A stretch of DNA of 64,000 bases, taken from positions 29,519,317 to 29,583,316 of the forward strand of contig CM055876.1 of NCBI GenBank assembly GCA_029582165.1, written 5' to 3'. Source of the stretch: Portulaca oleracea (lineage: Eukaryota; Streptophyta; Magnoliopsida; Caryophyllales; Portulacaceae). Positions 1 through 11,829 of this stretch are shown here, one piece after another. A program made the position numbers and the translations under genes. The notes under the pieces were generated by a model. It was not told the origin of the DNA, made no database searches, and saw nothing but the letters and a program-made list of their open reading frames with translations. The first letter of the stretch is position 1, and every line of letters starts with the position of its first letter.

Positions 1-379
1 ATGACTCATGGCAAAAGCTCCTATTAAAAAGTTTTGTTTTAATTAATGTATGTAATAGATTAGCAACGTTCTCATAACTGTACCAGTACAAGTCATCAAT
101 TTGAATACCTAAACTAAAACATGCACACATTAGTTATTATGATCATCTTGTAGATCATAGAAAGTTTTCTTGTTTTATTTTGCTACAACGAATATCCCTC
201 CAACAGCGTACCCTAAACAATTTTTATAATATAGTGTGGTATTATATTTATATCTATATGAAAGACTTGTATCAAAAGCTTAAGGAATTCAAACATATAA
301 CCATTCTCACCTACACATACACAAACCTTTTACACAGTGAAGAAAGACATTTTTTATATATGGATTTTTAGAATTAAAT

Positions 380-715
380 AAATCAGTTTTTAAGACAATT
401 TGAATACAATAAACTAACTTTTACAATTTGGACTCGATAAACTATACTTAACATCTTATTAGATTTAATGAATTTTCTCCGATTCCAACTATCGTCAGAA
501 AAAGTGACTTGCAGTGGTGATCAAGTTGTTTTTTCTTTACTTTTCACCTTTTAACTAGTTTACGTGAACAATCACCTTTATCATGTTACTTTTCCGATGA
601 ATTGAAATTGGGTGAAAGCTCATTCGATCTAATAGGATGTTAAATATAGTTCATCGAATCAAAATTTCAAAGCTTAGTTCATCGTATCCAAATTACCTCA
701 AAGATTGAATTATTT
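380..715. mobile_element. Fold-back MITE, family unknown
   Basis: The two halves are imperfect inverted copies. The stretch around 440-480 (AAACTATACTTAACATC) reappears reversed around 630-660, and the similarity runs out to both ends for roughly 120 bp per arm. There is no coding capacity. I could not fix the exact ends or a target-site duplication. Positions 1-379 hold nothing recognisable beyond AT-rich DNA. Confidence 0.55.
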
Positions 716-742
716 TATTCTCAAAGTCTTATATATATATAT

Positions 743-1102
743 GAGTTTTTGGCTCAAAATAATCCGAAGTCGGAGGTTATTGGCTGAAAATAATTCAAAC
801 TCACTTTTTGGCTGAAAATAATCCAAACTTTTAACCTATTTACTCGGACTAAACCAAAATCGATTTCCCATTTAACATCGATCGGCAAATTGAGCATGTG
901 TTTCTTTAATTAATTTTGGTTTTGAATTTATGCTGACTCGGGTCTACATAAGCTGACCAGTCAGCATTCCGATGCCGGAAATCGATTTCGGTTTAGTCCG
1001 AGTAAATAGGTTAAAAGTTTGGATTATTTTCAACCAAAAAGTGAGTTTGAATTATTTTCAGCCAATAACCTCCGACTTCGGATTATTTTGAGCCAAAAAC
1101 CC
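743..1102. mobile_element. Mutator-type fold-back MITE, 360 bp
   Basis: Arms of about 125 bp are near-perfect inverted repeats. The left end reads GAGTTTTTGGCTCAAAATAA and the right end, reverse complemented, reads GGGTTTTTGGCTCAAAATAA. Both sides are flanked by the 9-mer TATATATAT (734-742 and 1103-1111). A 9-bp duplication is typical of Mutator-like elements, but this one lies in simple TA sequence, so it is weaker evidence than usual. No ORF. Confidence 0.75.
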
Positions 1103-1293
1103 TATATATATTATACATGAGTTATAAATATTGATGTATATATTTTTAACATAGGGTACGATTATCTGTTGCTTGAATCCTTATTTTAAGCGTAATTGGC
1201 AATAAATTTTAAAACACGGGGTAAGATTTATACCCTAATTGTCTATCGAAGCAAAGTGCTCATGCTCCACGATCTTCACCCTAGCTAAAAGTT

Positions 1294-1841
1294 GGGTTTT
1301 TTTTTGCTTTTTGGACCCCGAACTTTGGGGTATTTATTTTCTGGACCTCCATATTTCAAAGTTTATATTTTGGACCCTATACTTTGTGGACCCAAAAATT
1401 GTGACCCAAAGTTATGTTTGACTCCGGCGATGACCTAATTGTTGCCTAAACTTCCCAATATGACATTTTATCATTTTTTCCTTCTTTTGACTGTAGTTCT
1501 GAAATTGACCAGACTTTGACAGCTAAGGGTGTGTAAAATTCATGGGTAAAAAACATAGGGTAAAAATTAAATTTTGGTAACTGTTTTGGCAAATTTATGC
1601 TCATATGGGGGTTGGAAATTGTGCAAGAAGAGGAAGAAGAAGTTGCGGCTGGAAAATTTTCGAAAGAAAAAAAAATTCGATAATGGCTTTGAAATTGGGG
1701 TCCATATTGTTGCAGGAGACAAAGTATAGCGTCCATATTGTTGCCGGAGACAAAGTATAGGGTCCAAAATACAAACTTTGAAATATGGGGGTCCAGAAAA
1801 TAAATACCCCCAAAGTTTAGGGTCCAAAAAGCAAAAAACCC
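1294..1841. mobile_element. Mutator-type fold-back MITE, 548 bp
   Basis: Terminal arms of about 110 bp are inverted copies: the left starts GGGTTTTTTTTTGCTTTTTG and the right, reverse complemented, starts GGGTTTTTTGCTTTTTGGAC. The 10-mer GCTAAAAGTT flanks both ends exactly (1284-1293 and 1842-1851). A 9-10 bp duplication plus long terminal inverted repeats fits a non-autonomous Mutator-like element. Open frames inside it are mirror images created by the inverted repeat, not genes. Confidence 0.82.
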
Positions 1842-1877
1842 GCTAAAAGTTAATGTGGAGATGGAGGTGCACATTAA

Positions 1878-2036
1878 CTGACCCCCATTCTTTTATGCGT
1901 TAACGCACCCAAACGCAACGTAACTTATCGCAACCATATCGCAACATAACACAAATTACCATTACTTTTTAATTATTTCCACCGCAATTTAACGCAACCC
2001 AAACGCAAACGCAACGCACAAAAGAACGGGGTTGTG
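1878..2036. mobile_element. Short MITE with CCCC(A/G)TTCTTTT ends
   Basis: The left end CCCCATTCTTTTATGCGTT is matched in reverse complement by CCCCGTTCTTTTGTGCGTT at the right end. The interior is rich in AACGCAAC repeats. The terminus resembles the PIF/Harbinger-like element at 11,409. Exact ends and target duplication are not resolved. Confidence 0.5.
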
Positions 2037-2096
2037 CACTAATTTAATGAATTTAAAAAATATTGATAAATTTATAATAATATTGATAATAAAAGT

Positions 2097-2580
2097 TAGG
2101 GTTATTAGATAACAATAATATCAATTTTGGGGTTATTAGTTGATAATAATACTAATAATTTAGGGTTAGTAGGTTTTTGACTTAGGAGAAAGATGATATG
2201 TCACCTAATTATCTAAGCTAGAGGCTGCAGCGAGTTGAAAAAACGTTAACTACGACAAGTTTTTGCTACTAAGCAACATTAACCAACTTAGTAAAACAAC
2301 AGTGTAATAAAATTTTAATTGTTTTTAGCTAAATTGGTCAATGCCCCTTAATTGACAATAATTAGTGACAATCAACATTTTTTTCACTTGCTCCGGCCTC
2401 CAACTCAGACAATTAGGCGACACTTCATCTTTTTGTCGAGTCAAACACTTACCAACTCGGTAGTGTACTATTAGTGGAAAATAGGTCCATAATTGATACT
2501 GCTAGTATCCAACAAAATTTTGGTTAATTATCGGTCAATACTCTCAAAGTTGGTATTATTGTTATCCAATAATCCTTAAT
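2097..2580. mobile_element. Fold-back element with internal duplication
   Basis: Around 2,198-2,250 (GTCACCTAATTATCTAAGC) there is an inverted match at about 2,385-2,435 (GTCGCCTAATTGTCTGAG on the opposite strand). The flanking text TTATTAGATAACAATAATA is likewise mirrored near 2,550. It is an imperfect inverted-repeat element, non-coding. Ends are approximate. Confidence 0.45.
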
Positions 2581-2891
2581 TAAATTTATAATGAATTTTG
2601 TAACTAATAACGATAAATTTTTGATAACGTTTAATATATGTGATGTACGTATGTAAATACACCACGACGAATCATATAACATTGTCACATACATTGCACT
2701 TTTATATTTCACTGTATAATAATATAAAAAAGTATGTTGAGGTTGGCAAATCCAACTTTACCCCATAATTATTGAGTAGCTAATAAATCATCAACAACCA
2801 TATGCATATCAAATTACGAAATATCCAAAATGGGTCCCTTTTATGCATTCTCCTAACACTTTGGTCACTGCAAAATCTCCCCAACCCCTTC

Positions 2892-2898
2892 TATAAAT
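2892..2898 (+). promoter_or_regulatory. TATA box of the sulfate transporter gene
   Basis: TATAAAT lies 268 bp upstream of the ATG at 3166 in a C/T-rich context typical of plant core promoters. If transcription starts about 30 bp downstream, the 5' UTR would be about 240 nt. It would include an A-tract at 2,953-2,973 and a (TAGC)n stretch at 3,112-3,131. Confidence 0.5.
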
Positions 2899-3165
2899 TC
2901 TCTCCATTCAATTACCAACACCACACCACCATCTCAAACCCCCCCCCTCCCAAAAAAAAAAAAAAAAAAAAAATTCTTGCATAACACAATAATAATCTGC
3001 ATTTCTATTGGTAATCCCTCATCATTAATCCTTCCATCAACCCACCTAGTAGCAGCATATATATGCCACAGTACCACAAATCCGAATCTTACTAGGGCAT
3101 AATAATAAAACCCTAGCTAGCTAGCTAGCTACATAACACAAAAAGAAAGGCAATAAATATACATC

Positions 3166-6100
3166 ATGGGTACAATGGAGGATCATGAGTATATAATGTA
3201 CCCGACCCGAGAAGTGAGCATGGAGCAGGGCAAGAAGACCCGGGTGGCGATGCCGCCACCTCAGCCATTCTGCAAGTATCTGAAGGCAACTTTGAAGGAG
3301 ACACTGTTTCCGGATGACCCGTTTAGGCAGTTGAAGAACCAATCCGGATCCTGCAAGAAGGTCTTACTTGGGTTGCAGTATTTCTTCCCTATTCTTGAAT
3401 GGGGGCCCAATTACAGTTTCGGGTTCTTCAAGTCGGATCTAATTTCGGGGATCACCATTGCTAGCCTTGCGATCCCGCAAGGTATCAGCTATGCTAAGTT
3501 GGCCAACTTGCCCCCCGTCCTTGGCCTATGTAAGTACTTCACAATAAACTAACATGCACATATTTTTTTTGGCACTTTGAAATTTACAAAGGAGTGTGAT
3601 CATTATTTATATAGTTCACATGTTTAATTTCTTTTCATATCTATCAAGGTATTATGGTTAAATTATTGGATAAGTTGCAGGTTTATTTAACAGGTAGACT
3701 CAATATATATGAATCTTGTTTCTCTTTTCTTAAACTTTTTCTATTTTGACTATAAGAAAAATATGTGTAGGTCTATTTAGAAGACTTAATAATCACTCGG
3801 TATTGTATACAAGATTTAAATTGTTCTGTATAAGAACTAAAAGCTTAACATATGACTGATTTATATTCTAATACACTTCCTCAAACTGAGCAAATGTCCC
3901 CCAAAAGGCTTTGGTACTGTGTATAAAAACACAAATTTTAATATAAGACCGTTTTACATAAACTTACTGTGAGGCGTACTCCTTGTAGGATGACCTTTTT
4001 AATAATTTTACTGGGACTAAGTAGTGATATTAGAATGTATTTTTAATACGAATGTGATTCATAATTTATCAAGGACTGACTTTTACCAAAGCTAGCTCAA
4101 ATAAATTATTAGTTGAGAAGACTAATATACATTGAGAACTGAGGTGAAAAATTTGTAATTTACCCAAACTATCTCTAGCTACTTTAATTGAAAATGATAG
4201 TTATTAGAATTGTAAAAAGTCATACATAAATATATTAATTAGGGGTAATTGTAAAAAAGAAATAACAATTGTTGAAATTATAAAATGGACAAATATTTTG
4301 GAACAAATAAATTAGGTAAACAAATATTTTTGAACGGAGGTAGTAACTTGCATTCCTGTTGCTGTGTTTGTTTTACTACACTATTATATATGAATGTTAA
4401 AGTTCTACATATAGTACGTAGGGTTCACTTAAACATTTTTATTGATTTTTGAAAACTTTATAAATACATGTTATTTTTGACAAAATGTTCAACTTATATT
4501 CTTGACATGTTGAAGTTTGATCAACTTTCAATAGTCTAGTGGTTATTTTATCCTTTTCATGTATCAATTAGCGCAACTAAATCTAGATTTTGTAGAGGGG
4601 TTCAAATGGGTGAACCAACTTACTAATATAATCAACATATAAAATTATCTTGAACCTTAAGACATGATTGTTTTGGGTAAACTTTTAATTGAGTTAATTT
4701 TGAGTGTGTAGATTTATAAATAGGTTAAAATAACAGAAATAGTGGGGAGGAAAGTTGATGATCCAGATGCATCAAGATTTGAAGGGGCATGGGATTGGAG
4801 TGGGTACAGTGACTGTCCCTTCAATGCTTTACAAGGGAATATTAACTCTCATCAATCATCATCTACAATTTGTCTATTTGCTCTTGCTACTTTTCTTCAT
4901 TTTACCTTCCAATTTCGTTTGTCTGTTATATATTGCAATCTACCTCCTTTACTTAACACGTGGTATGGCTTATGAACTTTTGATCTTTTTCCACTCCTGA
5001 TATGTCGGAATTTGAATAATCTCATTACTTCACATTCATAAATTTTTAACATTATATATAGTTCAACAACTAATAAGTTGCAACATATCATAAATCCATA
5101 TATCATATTATATTCAGCTCCCTCCATATGACTGGGTCCTGTAAAACATTATTAGTATATACTCCTTCCATTTTTTATTTTTAATAAAAAACCTAATGTC
5201 CAAATATTGTGCGGTGCAATCAAGAAAGCCCAAAAACGCATGGGGTAGTGAATTGAAAAGCCCACCGTGCACTTAATTTTCTCTCTGCTCAATAGTTGCC
5301 ATTTATAATTTTCTACAAACAATAGAGTTAGATGGAAAGTAAAATTTTTTTAAAATATTAAGTAAGTGAAATTATAAAAAAAAGAGGTAACTTATATAGT
5401 GTTGGAATTACAAAATAACAGATAATATGAAAAGAAAAAAAATTAGTTAAAAAGACATTAAAAAAATGGAGGGGGTAGTTTACAAACGAAATTATCTCAT
5501 ATGTTATTTACAAGTAGTTATCATATATTTAACAGCTTTATAGTATGTATTTATGTTAATAGAAATTCAAATCAAAAGGTGTTAGAAATAAAAAATGTTT
5601 GGTATATTACAAGAAGATTTACAAGTAGTAAAAAAAGGTGGTTGTCAAATGGCAACCATCATGTTCATCACATCTCTCATTCTCCCTATCAAGGTTTAAT
5701 TCTTAGTGGAAGCAAAATATTTCTCATGGTAGAAACTGTGTTGTTGATGAGTTATGTTTTTCATGAATAGTTTGATATTTATTCATTTTTTTCGATTATT
5801 AATAGCCAAAAGACTCTAAAAGTTCATAACATATGGTAATCCGCAAACACAACAGCAAGTATCCACCATCAAAAAAGACTACAACCAAACTGCTGAATGA
5901 AACATTGCAAGGACTTAACATTTAAGCACCATAGCCAAATAAACTATTACATCGCAAATAATAGCAAGATCAATGAAATTAGTTGCTTGGATCATCAAGG
6001 AATCGTACACCAATATCGTTGCCAATAATCACCTTCCTTCGTTCAACCCCAGCTTCAATGTCATCAATAGGGCTGGCAATGAGCCAAACCGGCTCGTGAG

Positions 6101-9100
6101 CCCTCGTGAGCCAGCTCGGCGGGAAGCTCGATAAGCTTGACTCACAATAAGCTCGAGGCGGCTTGAGCTCGGGCTTGTCACATAAACAAGCCAAGCCGAG
6201 CCCAAGGAAGCTCGGCTCGTGAAGCTCGTAAGTCTCGTGAAAATGAAAAATTGGACGAAATATATTGTGTTTGATAATACAATTTCTGAAATAAACTTAC
6301 CTTATTCACATGAATTGAAACTTGTGCTTTTGATACATTTTTTTTATATGTTATAAATCCACAATCATAAATTATTTTTATTATTGCTAAAGATTAATTT
6401 ATTTTATATTCTATAATTGTTATTTTGAATTAATTAATTTTCAATTTTATATCATTATTTGACTTTGTTATAAGTGCTTTTTTTAGTATTCTTTATTTTA
6501 AGAGTTACTCTTTATTATCACTTTGTAGGTCAACAAAATGAATAACAATGAACAAGTATTGGCTCGTTAAAGCTCGTGAGGGCTCGCGAGCCTTGGCGAG
6601 CCAAGTCGCAAGCCTAACTTTTCAGGCTCGTCAAGCTCGCGAGCCGAGCCAAGCTTGTAATGTAGGTCACGAGCCAAGCCTCGAGCATGCCAAGCTCGGG
6701 CTCGGCTCGGCTCATTGCCAGCCCTAATCATCAAGATCAATTATATTTATTTATTTTCCCCTAGCCTTTTAAGTTTGTTGGTGAGCATCCCCTGACATAT
6801 ATCTTGACGAATAGACAAAGTTCATCCGGCATAAAAAAAATACCTACAAGTAATGTATTTGTTTATTACATCTTATTTAGTATATATTTTCGATTTGTAT
6901 GGGAAATCAGGCTGTTTGATCGATGTGGGATTAATTGATTGGATGATGACCATTAAATTAAATGCAGATTAGGGTTCATAGTGGATTTACTATCACATGC
7001 AACAATAGTGGGGTTCATGGGAGGAGCAGCAACAGTTGTGTGCTTGCAACAACTCAAAGGAATACTTGGACTTCACCATTTCACTGAATCCACTGATCTT
7101 ATTTCTGTCATGCACTCTGTTCTTTCCCAGCACCACCAGGTAATTAATTAGCATAATACCATCCAATCTTAATTATGCTTCCACCCTCTAATTAAGATCT
7201 CATCAGTCACTAAATTATATTCCACTATCTTCAATAATTGAACGAGAATCTCAATTTTTCCATCACAACTCAAAATATGGTCCAACCTATTACATGTTTG
7301 CCACTTTAAGTTGTCCCCTTTGGTTACTAGCTGATTATTTTATGTCTTAAAAACACAATTAATCAACCTCTTTCTTCCATTTGCTTGTTTTGGTTCATTA
7401 ATCATGATTCATGGATCTTGACCTTGTAGTTGACACCAAATACTTAATTATATTAGTGATCTAACAACTGTTAATTACTTTGATGATGGTTTAATTTTGT
7501 TTTACCTCCTTGCAGTGGAGATGGGAAAGTGCAGTATTGGGATGTTGTTTTCTCTTCTTTCTTTTGCTCACTAGATACATAGTAAGTCCTTTTCTTTTCC
7601 TAAATGAGACATTTTAATTAAAAAACTAGTTTGTTTATTGATTATTTATGCAGAAAGTTAAATAAATAAATTTGTTTTGGTGATTGCTAATTGTAGAGCA
7701 AAAGGAGAGCAAAGTTGTTTTGGATATCAGCAATGGCTCCTTTAACTTCAGTGATATTGGGGAGCCTTCTTGTTTATCTCACCCATGCAGAAAGACATGG
7801 TGTCCCTGTGGTAATTTATTCCTTTCACTTATCTACTCTCTTTGTTCCATATTAATTGTCATCCTTAAAAATCTCTTACTGTCAAATTTCATAAATTTTG
7901 ACCATTAATTTCTGAATAGATATAATGAGTTGCTAATAAAATTAACACCATTAAATCTGTAACAAAAAATATAATCATAAAAATATAATATTACAATTGT
8001 TAATAATATATTATATAAGAAAGTATCAATAAAAAATTATATTAAAAACTGTAGAAATTAAAAGTATAATAATTAATATGAAACAGAAGAAGTAATCTAT
8101 GGCAGTAAGACAGACAGACAGACAGTCACCTTTTAATTAATCAGCAGTAATTACTGATTGATCAAGTCCATTTCAACCAATGATTGCAAGGAATATAATT
8201 GATTGGCCCACAAACCCCAATCAACCTGGGCTTGACTGGGCTGGGCCATTCTCTGATAAGACCAGGTATGGCTGGGCCATCCATGCAAATGGGTATGTTA
8301 GTCACTTTTTGGTTAAAAAGAATCTGAAAATGGGCATGTTAATCACTTTTTGGTTAAAAACAATGCCACTTATGAGAAGAGTACATACTCCATAATGTCA
8401 TTTATCAGGAAAAAAAAGAAAAAGCTAGTTATGGGCGTCTCCACACAGTAGTAGCATCCCATCTAATAATTGAGCCTCATATATAAAATAAAAAATATAT
8501 ATATAAAGTCAATATCATATAAACCAAAAGTGAAACAAATATTAACAAACAGAAGGAATTAATATACATTATTTGGACAATTTAGTAGTTTGACACTGAC
8601 TGATAAATTGGTCTCCTTACACTTGTTTGAACAGAAAAAGAAAAAAGAAGTATATATAATGCCTTTTTTTTTTTTTTGAAAGTTCTCACTGGTTCAATGC
8701 TAGAACAAGCGAAGTCATTAAACATTATGTTAAAAAAAAAAAAGTAAACATTATGTTAATAGAAACACCTACACAATTATTGGTAACTCCAATGTAAAAT
8801 GGATTCCATGACATTGCGAAAGGGGGAAAAATTAATTCTAGGGTGTGCTTAGTTGGTCAAAAAATTTGGGGAAATGATCAAATTTTTTAGGTTGATTAAT
8901 TTTTCCCATGTTTGAATATATGTTGATCTTATGAAAAATTTTACGGTGGACCCATCATTTCCTACATTTTCCTGATAGTGTGTTTGGTTGCAATTGTTTC
9001 CCGGGAAAGTTTGTCAACTTTCCTAAGTTGACTAAATTTTCCCGTGTTTGGTTGCAAAATGAGTATTGGAAAGTTTTGAAGCAGGTCCCAGTATTTTCCC

Positions 9101-11193
9101 AAGGTAGATGGGAATTGTTCATAACTTAACTTCCCAAAATGGCCCTAAAAGAATTTTTATATCCCTAAATTAAATATATAAGGATAGTTTTGACATTTTG
9201 AATAAGTTTTCCTACAAACTTTCCCATGTTAACTAAACACTATGAAATATTTTTCCAACTAAAAATTTTCTTAGGTAAAGCTTTCTTAGGAAAAAGTTTC
9301 ATAGGAAATGTTTACCTGGGAAAGAACCAAATGCACCTTGAGGAAAATTTCCTTTATAGAGACTAAGGGAAATCTTTCCTATAGAAACTTTTCCTTGCAA
9401 AAAATTTGCTTGAAATTCCTACCAAACGTTCTCTTAATTTTACTAGTTTATAAGTCGTATGTTAGATTGTGCTGGTAACAATTGAGTTCTAATCATAATA
9501 TTTGATAATATGAAATATAAAATTTGCAGATTGGGAGCATAAAGAAAGGTTTGAATCCAGCATCCTTTGATGATTTTACATTCGATTCTCCTTATTTCCC
9601 GGTAGTTGTCAAAACTGGCATTGTCACCAGTATCATTGCTATGGCGGTAATCTCCCTAATTAGCTACCTAATTTGTTACTGTACTGTCGTAACAGTTTAC
9701 CACAATCACTAAGCCAGCATGTTAAAACCTATTATTTAATTTAGGAAGGAATAGCTGTGGGAAGAAGCTTTGCCATGTTCAAAAACTACCACATTGATGG
9801 CAACAAAGAAATGATTGCTTATGGGACGATGAATATCATTGGGTCCTGTACCTCTTGCTACCTTACCACAGGTATTACCACTCAATCATCACTAATTAAT
9901 TTGTACTGCCTCAACTATACATGCTAATTAGCTAATTCATTCATGATTTTCTTAGGTCCATTTTCGAGATCAGCTGTGAACTACAATGCAGGATGTAAGA
10001 CTGCGGTCTCAAACATAGTAATGTCAATAGCAGTAATGATCACACTGTTGTTCCTCATGCCGCTGTTCCATTACACCCCTATTGTGGTTCTTTCTGCCAT
10101 CATCATGGCCGCCATGCTTGGGCTCGTAGATTACAAGGCACTCATCCATCTATGGAAGATCGACAAATTTGATTTCGTTGTTTGCATGAGTGCCTACATT
10201 GGGGTCGTCTTTGGGAGTGTTGAGATTGGCTTATTGATTGCGGTATGTAAAACCCAATTCTTTGATTGAAATATATATACATGCTAGATTGTTAATGGGT
10301 AATTGGTTTTCATTTTTTTTTAAAAAAAAAAAATACAGGTTGCATTGTCTGTTCTAAGGGTGCTGTTGTATGTGTCTAGACCAAAGACACAAGTTTTGGG
10401 AAACGTCCCCAATTCGATATGTTATAGGAGTGTGGATCAATACCCTGCTGCTCAAACTGTGCCTGGAATTCTTATACTTGACTTTGCTGCTCCTATCTAC
10501 TTTGCCAATGCTTGCTACCTAAGAGAAAGGTACGTAGGACAAGTGAGTTTAAAATGTCATTAAGATATACCATATCATTTAATGTAATTGTTTCCCCTCT
10601 GAATAGGATACTGAGGTGGATCAATGAAGAGGAAGATAAATTAAGGTCGTCTGAAGAGACCAACCTGCAATATGTCATTTTGAATATGAGTGGTAAGTTA
10701 CATAACTATTGATCTTGATTCTTATACGTACAAGCTTTGAGTGGTTCTAGAAAATAATACTATGGTTTTTGGAATCATAGCGATTGGATGCATAGATACA
10801 AGTGGGACTAGCATGTTGGAAGAGGTAAAGAAGATCACAGACAAAAGAGGTCTTAAGGTAAACTGATTAAATTTCTTCATTTGTTTAACTTCATTTTTCA
10901 AGACCCCGAAACTCATTAAAAACTGTTAGGTGTTCTTTTTACCATTGGCACACTCTTGTTTTTGTGGGATTAAATTTCAGATAGTAATAGCAAATCCAGG
11001 AGGGGAAGTGATGAAGAAGCTAGCAAGGTCGAAATTAATAGAGTCAATAGGGGAAGAATGGGTGTTTTTGACAGTTTGGGAGGCAGTAGGAGCTTGCAAG
11101 TACATGCTTCACACTACTTACAGCACTAAAAAGAAGTCATCCTCCTCAATTTCAATAGCTGAAGCAGACACAAGGACCAACACCATTGTTTGA
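3166..11193 (+). CDS. Group-3 sulfate transporter (SULTR3;1-like), 12 exons
   Basis: This is a plasma-membrane anion transporter of the SLC26/SulP family. Exons by splice sites and continuous homology: 3166-3529, [decayed exon 2 near 4739-4910], 6968-7139, 7516-7581, 7697-7810, 9530-9646, 9745-9871, 9956-10242, 10339-10529, 10607-10692, 10781-10857, 10981-11193. Every border is GT..AG and phases match. The N-terminal part has FPDDPFRQ, SDLISGITIASLAIPQGISY and, in exon 3, GFMGGAATVV. GPFSRSAVNYNAGCKTA is in exon 8. The C-terminal STAS domain (exons 9-12) carries VPGILILDF and the conserved DTSG phosphosite motif. The clean exons encode about 603 residues; with a normal exon 2 (about 70) the length would be about 674, close to the family's usual 650. 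Function depends on whether exon 2 is usable: direct joining of exon 1 to exon 3 creates a TAG one codon past the junction. The introns contain several MITEs. Confidence 0.9.
4739..4910 (+). pseudogene. Decayed exon 2 of the sulfate transporter
   Basis: Exon 1 ends in phase 1 after PPVLGL and exon 3 resumes at LGFIVD, so about 70 residues (the membrane segment with the GTVAVAS motif) must lie between. The only candidate starts with ATAGTG, as expected for the Tyr-Ser junction. It encodes VGTVTVPSML around 4,797-4,830, and about 60 bp further on, in a shifted frame, a hydrophobic stretch ending ALATFLHF that resembles the family's TATFF segment. It needs at least one frameshift, lacks the SSFVPPL start, and has no convincing splice acceptor. 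The rest of 3,530-6,967 is AT-rich intron plus MITEs and offers no better exon. Confidence 0.5.
5162..5475. mobile_element. Stowaway-like MITE in intron
   Basis: It begins CTCCTTCCATTTTTTATTTT and ends ATTAAAAAAATGGAGGGGG, giving the inverted CTCCNTCC..GGAGGGG termini of Stowaway (Tc1/mariner) MITEs. A TA duplication is at 5160-5161 and 5476-5477. It is 314 bp, non-coding, and lies between the exon-2 remnant and exon 3 of the transporter. Confidence 0.75.
5979..6067 (-). pseudogene. Possible gene fragment, C-terminal peptide
   Basis: On the - strand this stretch reads IEAGVERRKVIIGNDIGVRF, then LDDPSN and a stop, with codon-like composition unlike the surrounding AT-rich intron. The hAT MITE at 6068 interrupts it. 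Beyond the MITE the reading continues for only a few codons (IDLDD). I do not recognise the family. It could be a captured or relic exon, or chance. Confidence 0.25.
6068..6726. mobile_element. hAT-type MITE, 659 bp
   Basis: The ends are exact inverted repeats (TAGGGCTGGCAATGAGCC at left; its reverse complement at right). Flanking 8-mers GTCATCAA (6060-6067) and ATCATCAA (6727-6734) match at 7 of 8 positions, as expected for an 8-bp hAT duplication. Subterminal regions are dense in GCTCG/CGAGC motifs, usual for hAT transposase binding sites. The centre is AT-rich and non-coding. It sits in intron 2 of the sulfate transporter gene. Confidence 0.85.
8840..9436. mobile_element. Probable MITE(s) in transporter intron 5
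   Basis: The region starts AGGGTGTGCTTAGTTGG and ends ACCAAACGTTCTC, terminal motifs shared by many plant hAT-type MITEs. Inside, GTGTGTTTGGTTGCAATTG (about 8,970) has an inverted counterpart AACCAAATGCACC (about 9,328). The interior repeats GGGAAA/TTTCCC motifs. It may be two nested elements. Ends and target duplication are not certain. Confidence 0.4.
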
Positions 11194-11358
11194 CTTCACT
11201 AACTAATGTATCTAGTTACTGTATGTTTAATTTAGCTTTTCATAAACTTAATTTGCTTTCTCAAATTTTCAGAGAAGTTTGTTATTCTACCGATGTTTGT
11301 GTTTTTTTTTTTTTTTGTTTTTAAATATCTTTCTATGGTGCCTACCAAATTATTCTTC

Positions 11359-11364
11359 AATAAA
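11359..11364 (+). terminator. Polyadenylation signal of the sulfate transporter
   Basis: AATAAA lies 166 bp past the stop codon at 11191-11193, after a T-rich upstream stretch at 11,302-11,320. Spacing and context fit a plant 3' end, which would fall just before the MITE at 11,409. Confidence 0.5.
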
Positions 11365-11408
11365 AGCTGTCCAGAATGCAAATGGTAAACATTGAACGCA
11401 ATCAGTAA

Positions 11409-11646
11409 ATCCCTGTTCTTTTCTGCGGTATGGTGTGGTGTATTGGTGTGGTGGAATTGTGGTAGGTGTGGTGAAATTATGGTAGGTTATTGATATGCGG
11501 GGTAGGCGAAGAGAGAGAATGTAAAAAGTAGAGGAGAAAAGTGAGGAGAGAGAAAAATAATGATTTATGGTAAAGTCTGGTGAGTTATAGCAAACTGCGG
11601 TATCCTGTGATACCGCAGTTTGCCAACCGCAGAAAAAAACAGGGCC
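11409..11646. mobile_element. PIF/Harbinger-like MITE, 238 bp
   Basis: Left end ATCCCTGTTCTTTTCTGCGG and right end (reverse complement) GGCCCTGTTTTTTTCTGCGG are inverted repeats. TAA occurs directly outside both (11406-11408 and 11647-11649), the three-base duplication of PIF/Harbinger elements. Non-coding; it lies just downstream of the transporter's poly(A) signal. Confidence 0.7.
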
Positions 11647-11829
11647 TAAGTTGAGATTTTTATATGCTACTTTGCGGCTACTTAGTAGTTTGCAAATTTC
11701 TGTAAGTTAAGGGAAGGGAATGTTCACATTAATAATGATCTTAAGAGCACCTCTAAGGCTCCAACGATGAGTTTAAGTTTGGGTAATTGGATGAGGTGAA
11801 ATATGTGGACTCCTATAATCCCATAAAAA

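Noticed and set aside
1446..1874. 142-residue open frame on - and overlapping frames
   Set aside because: They lie in the inverted-repeat MITE 1294-1841; the same peptide (FGGIYFLDPHISK-like) appears in both arms.
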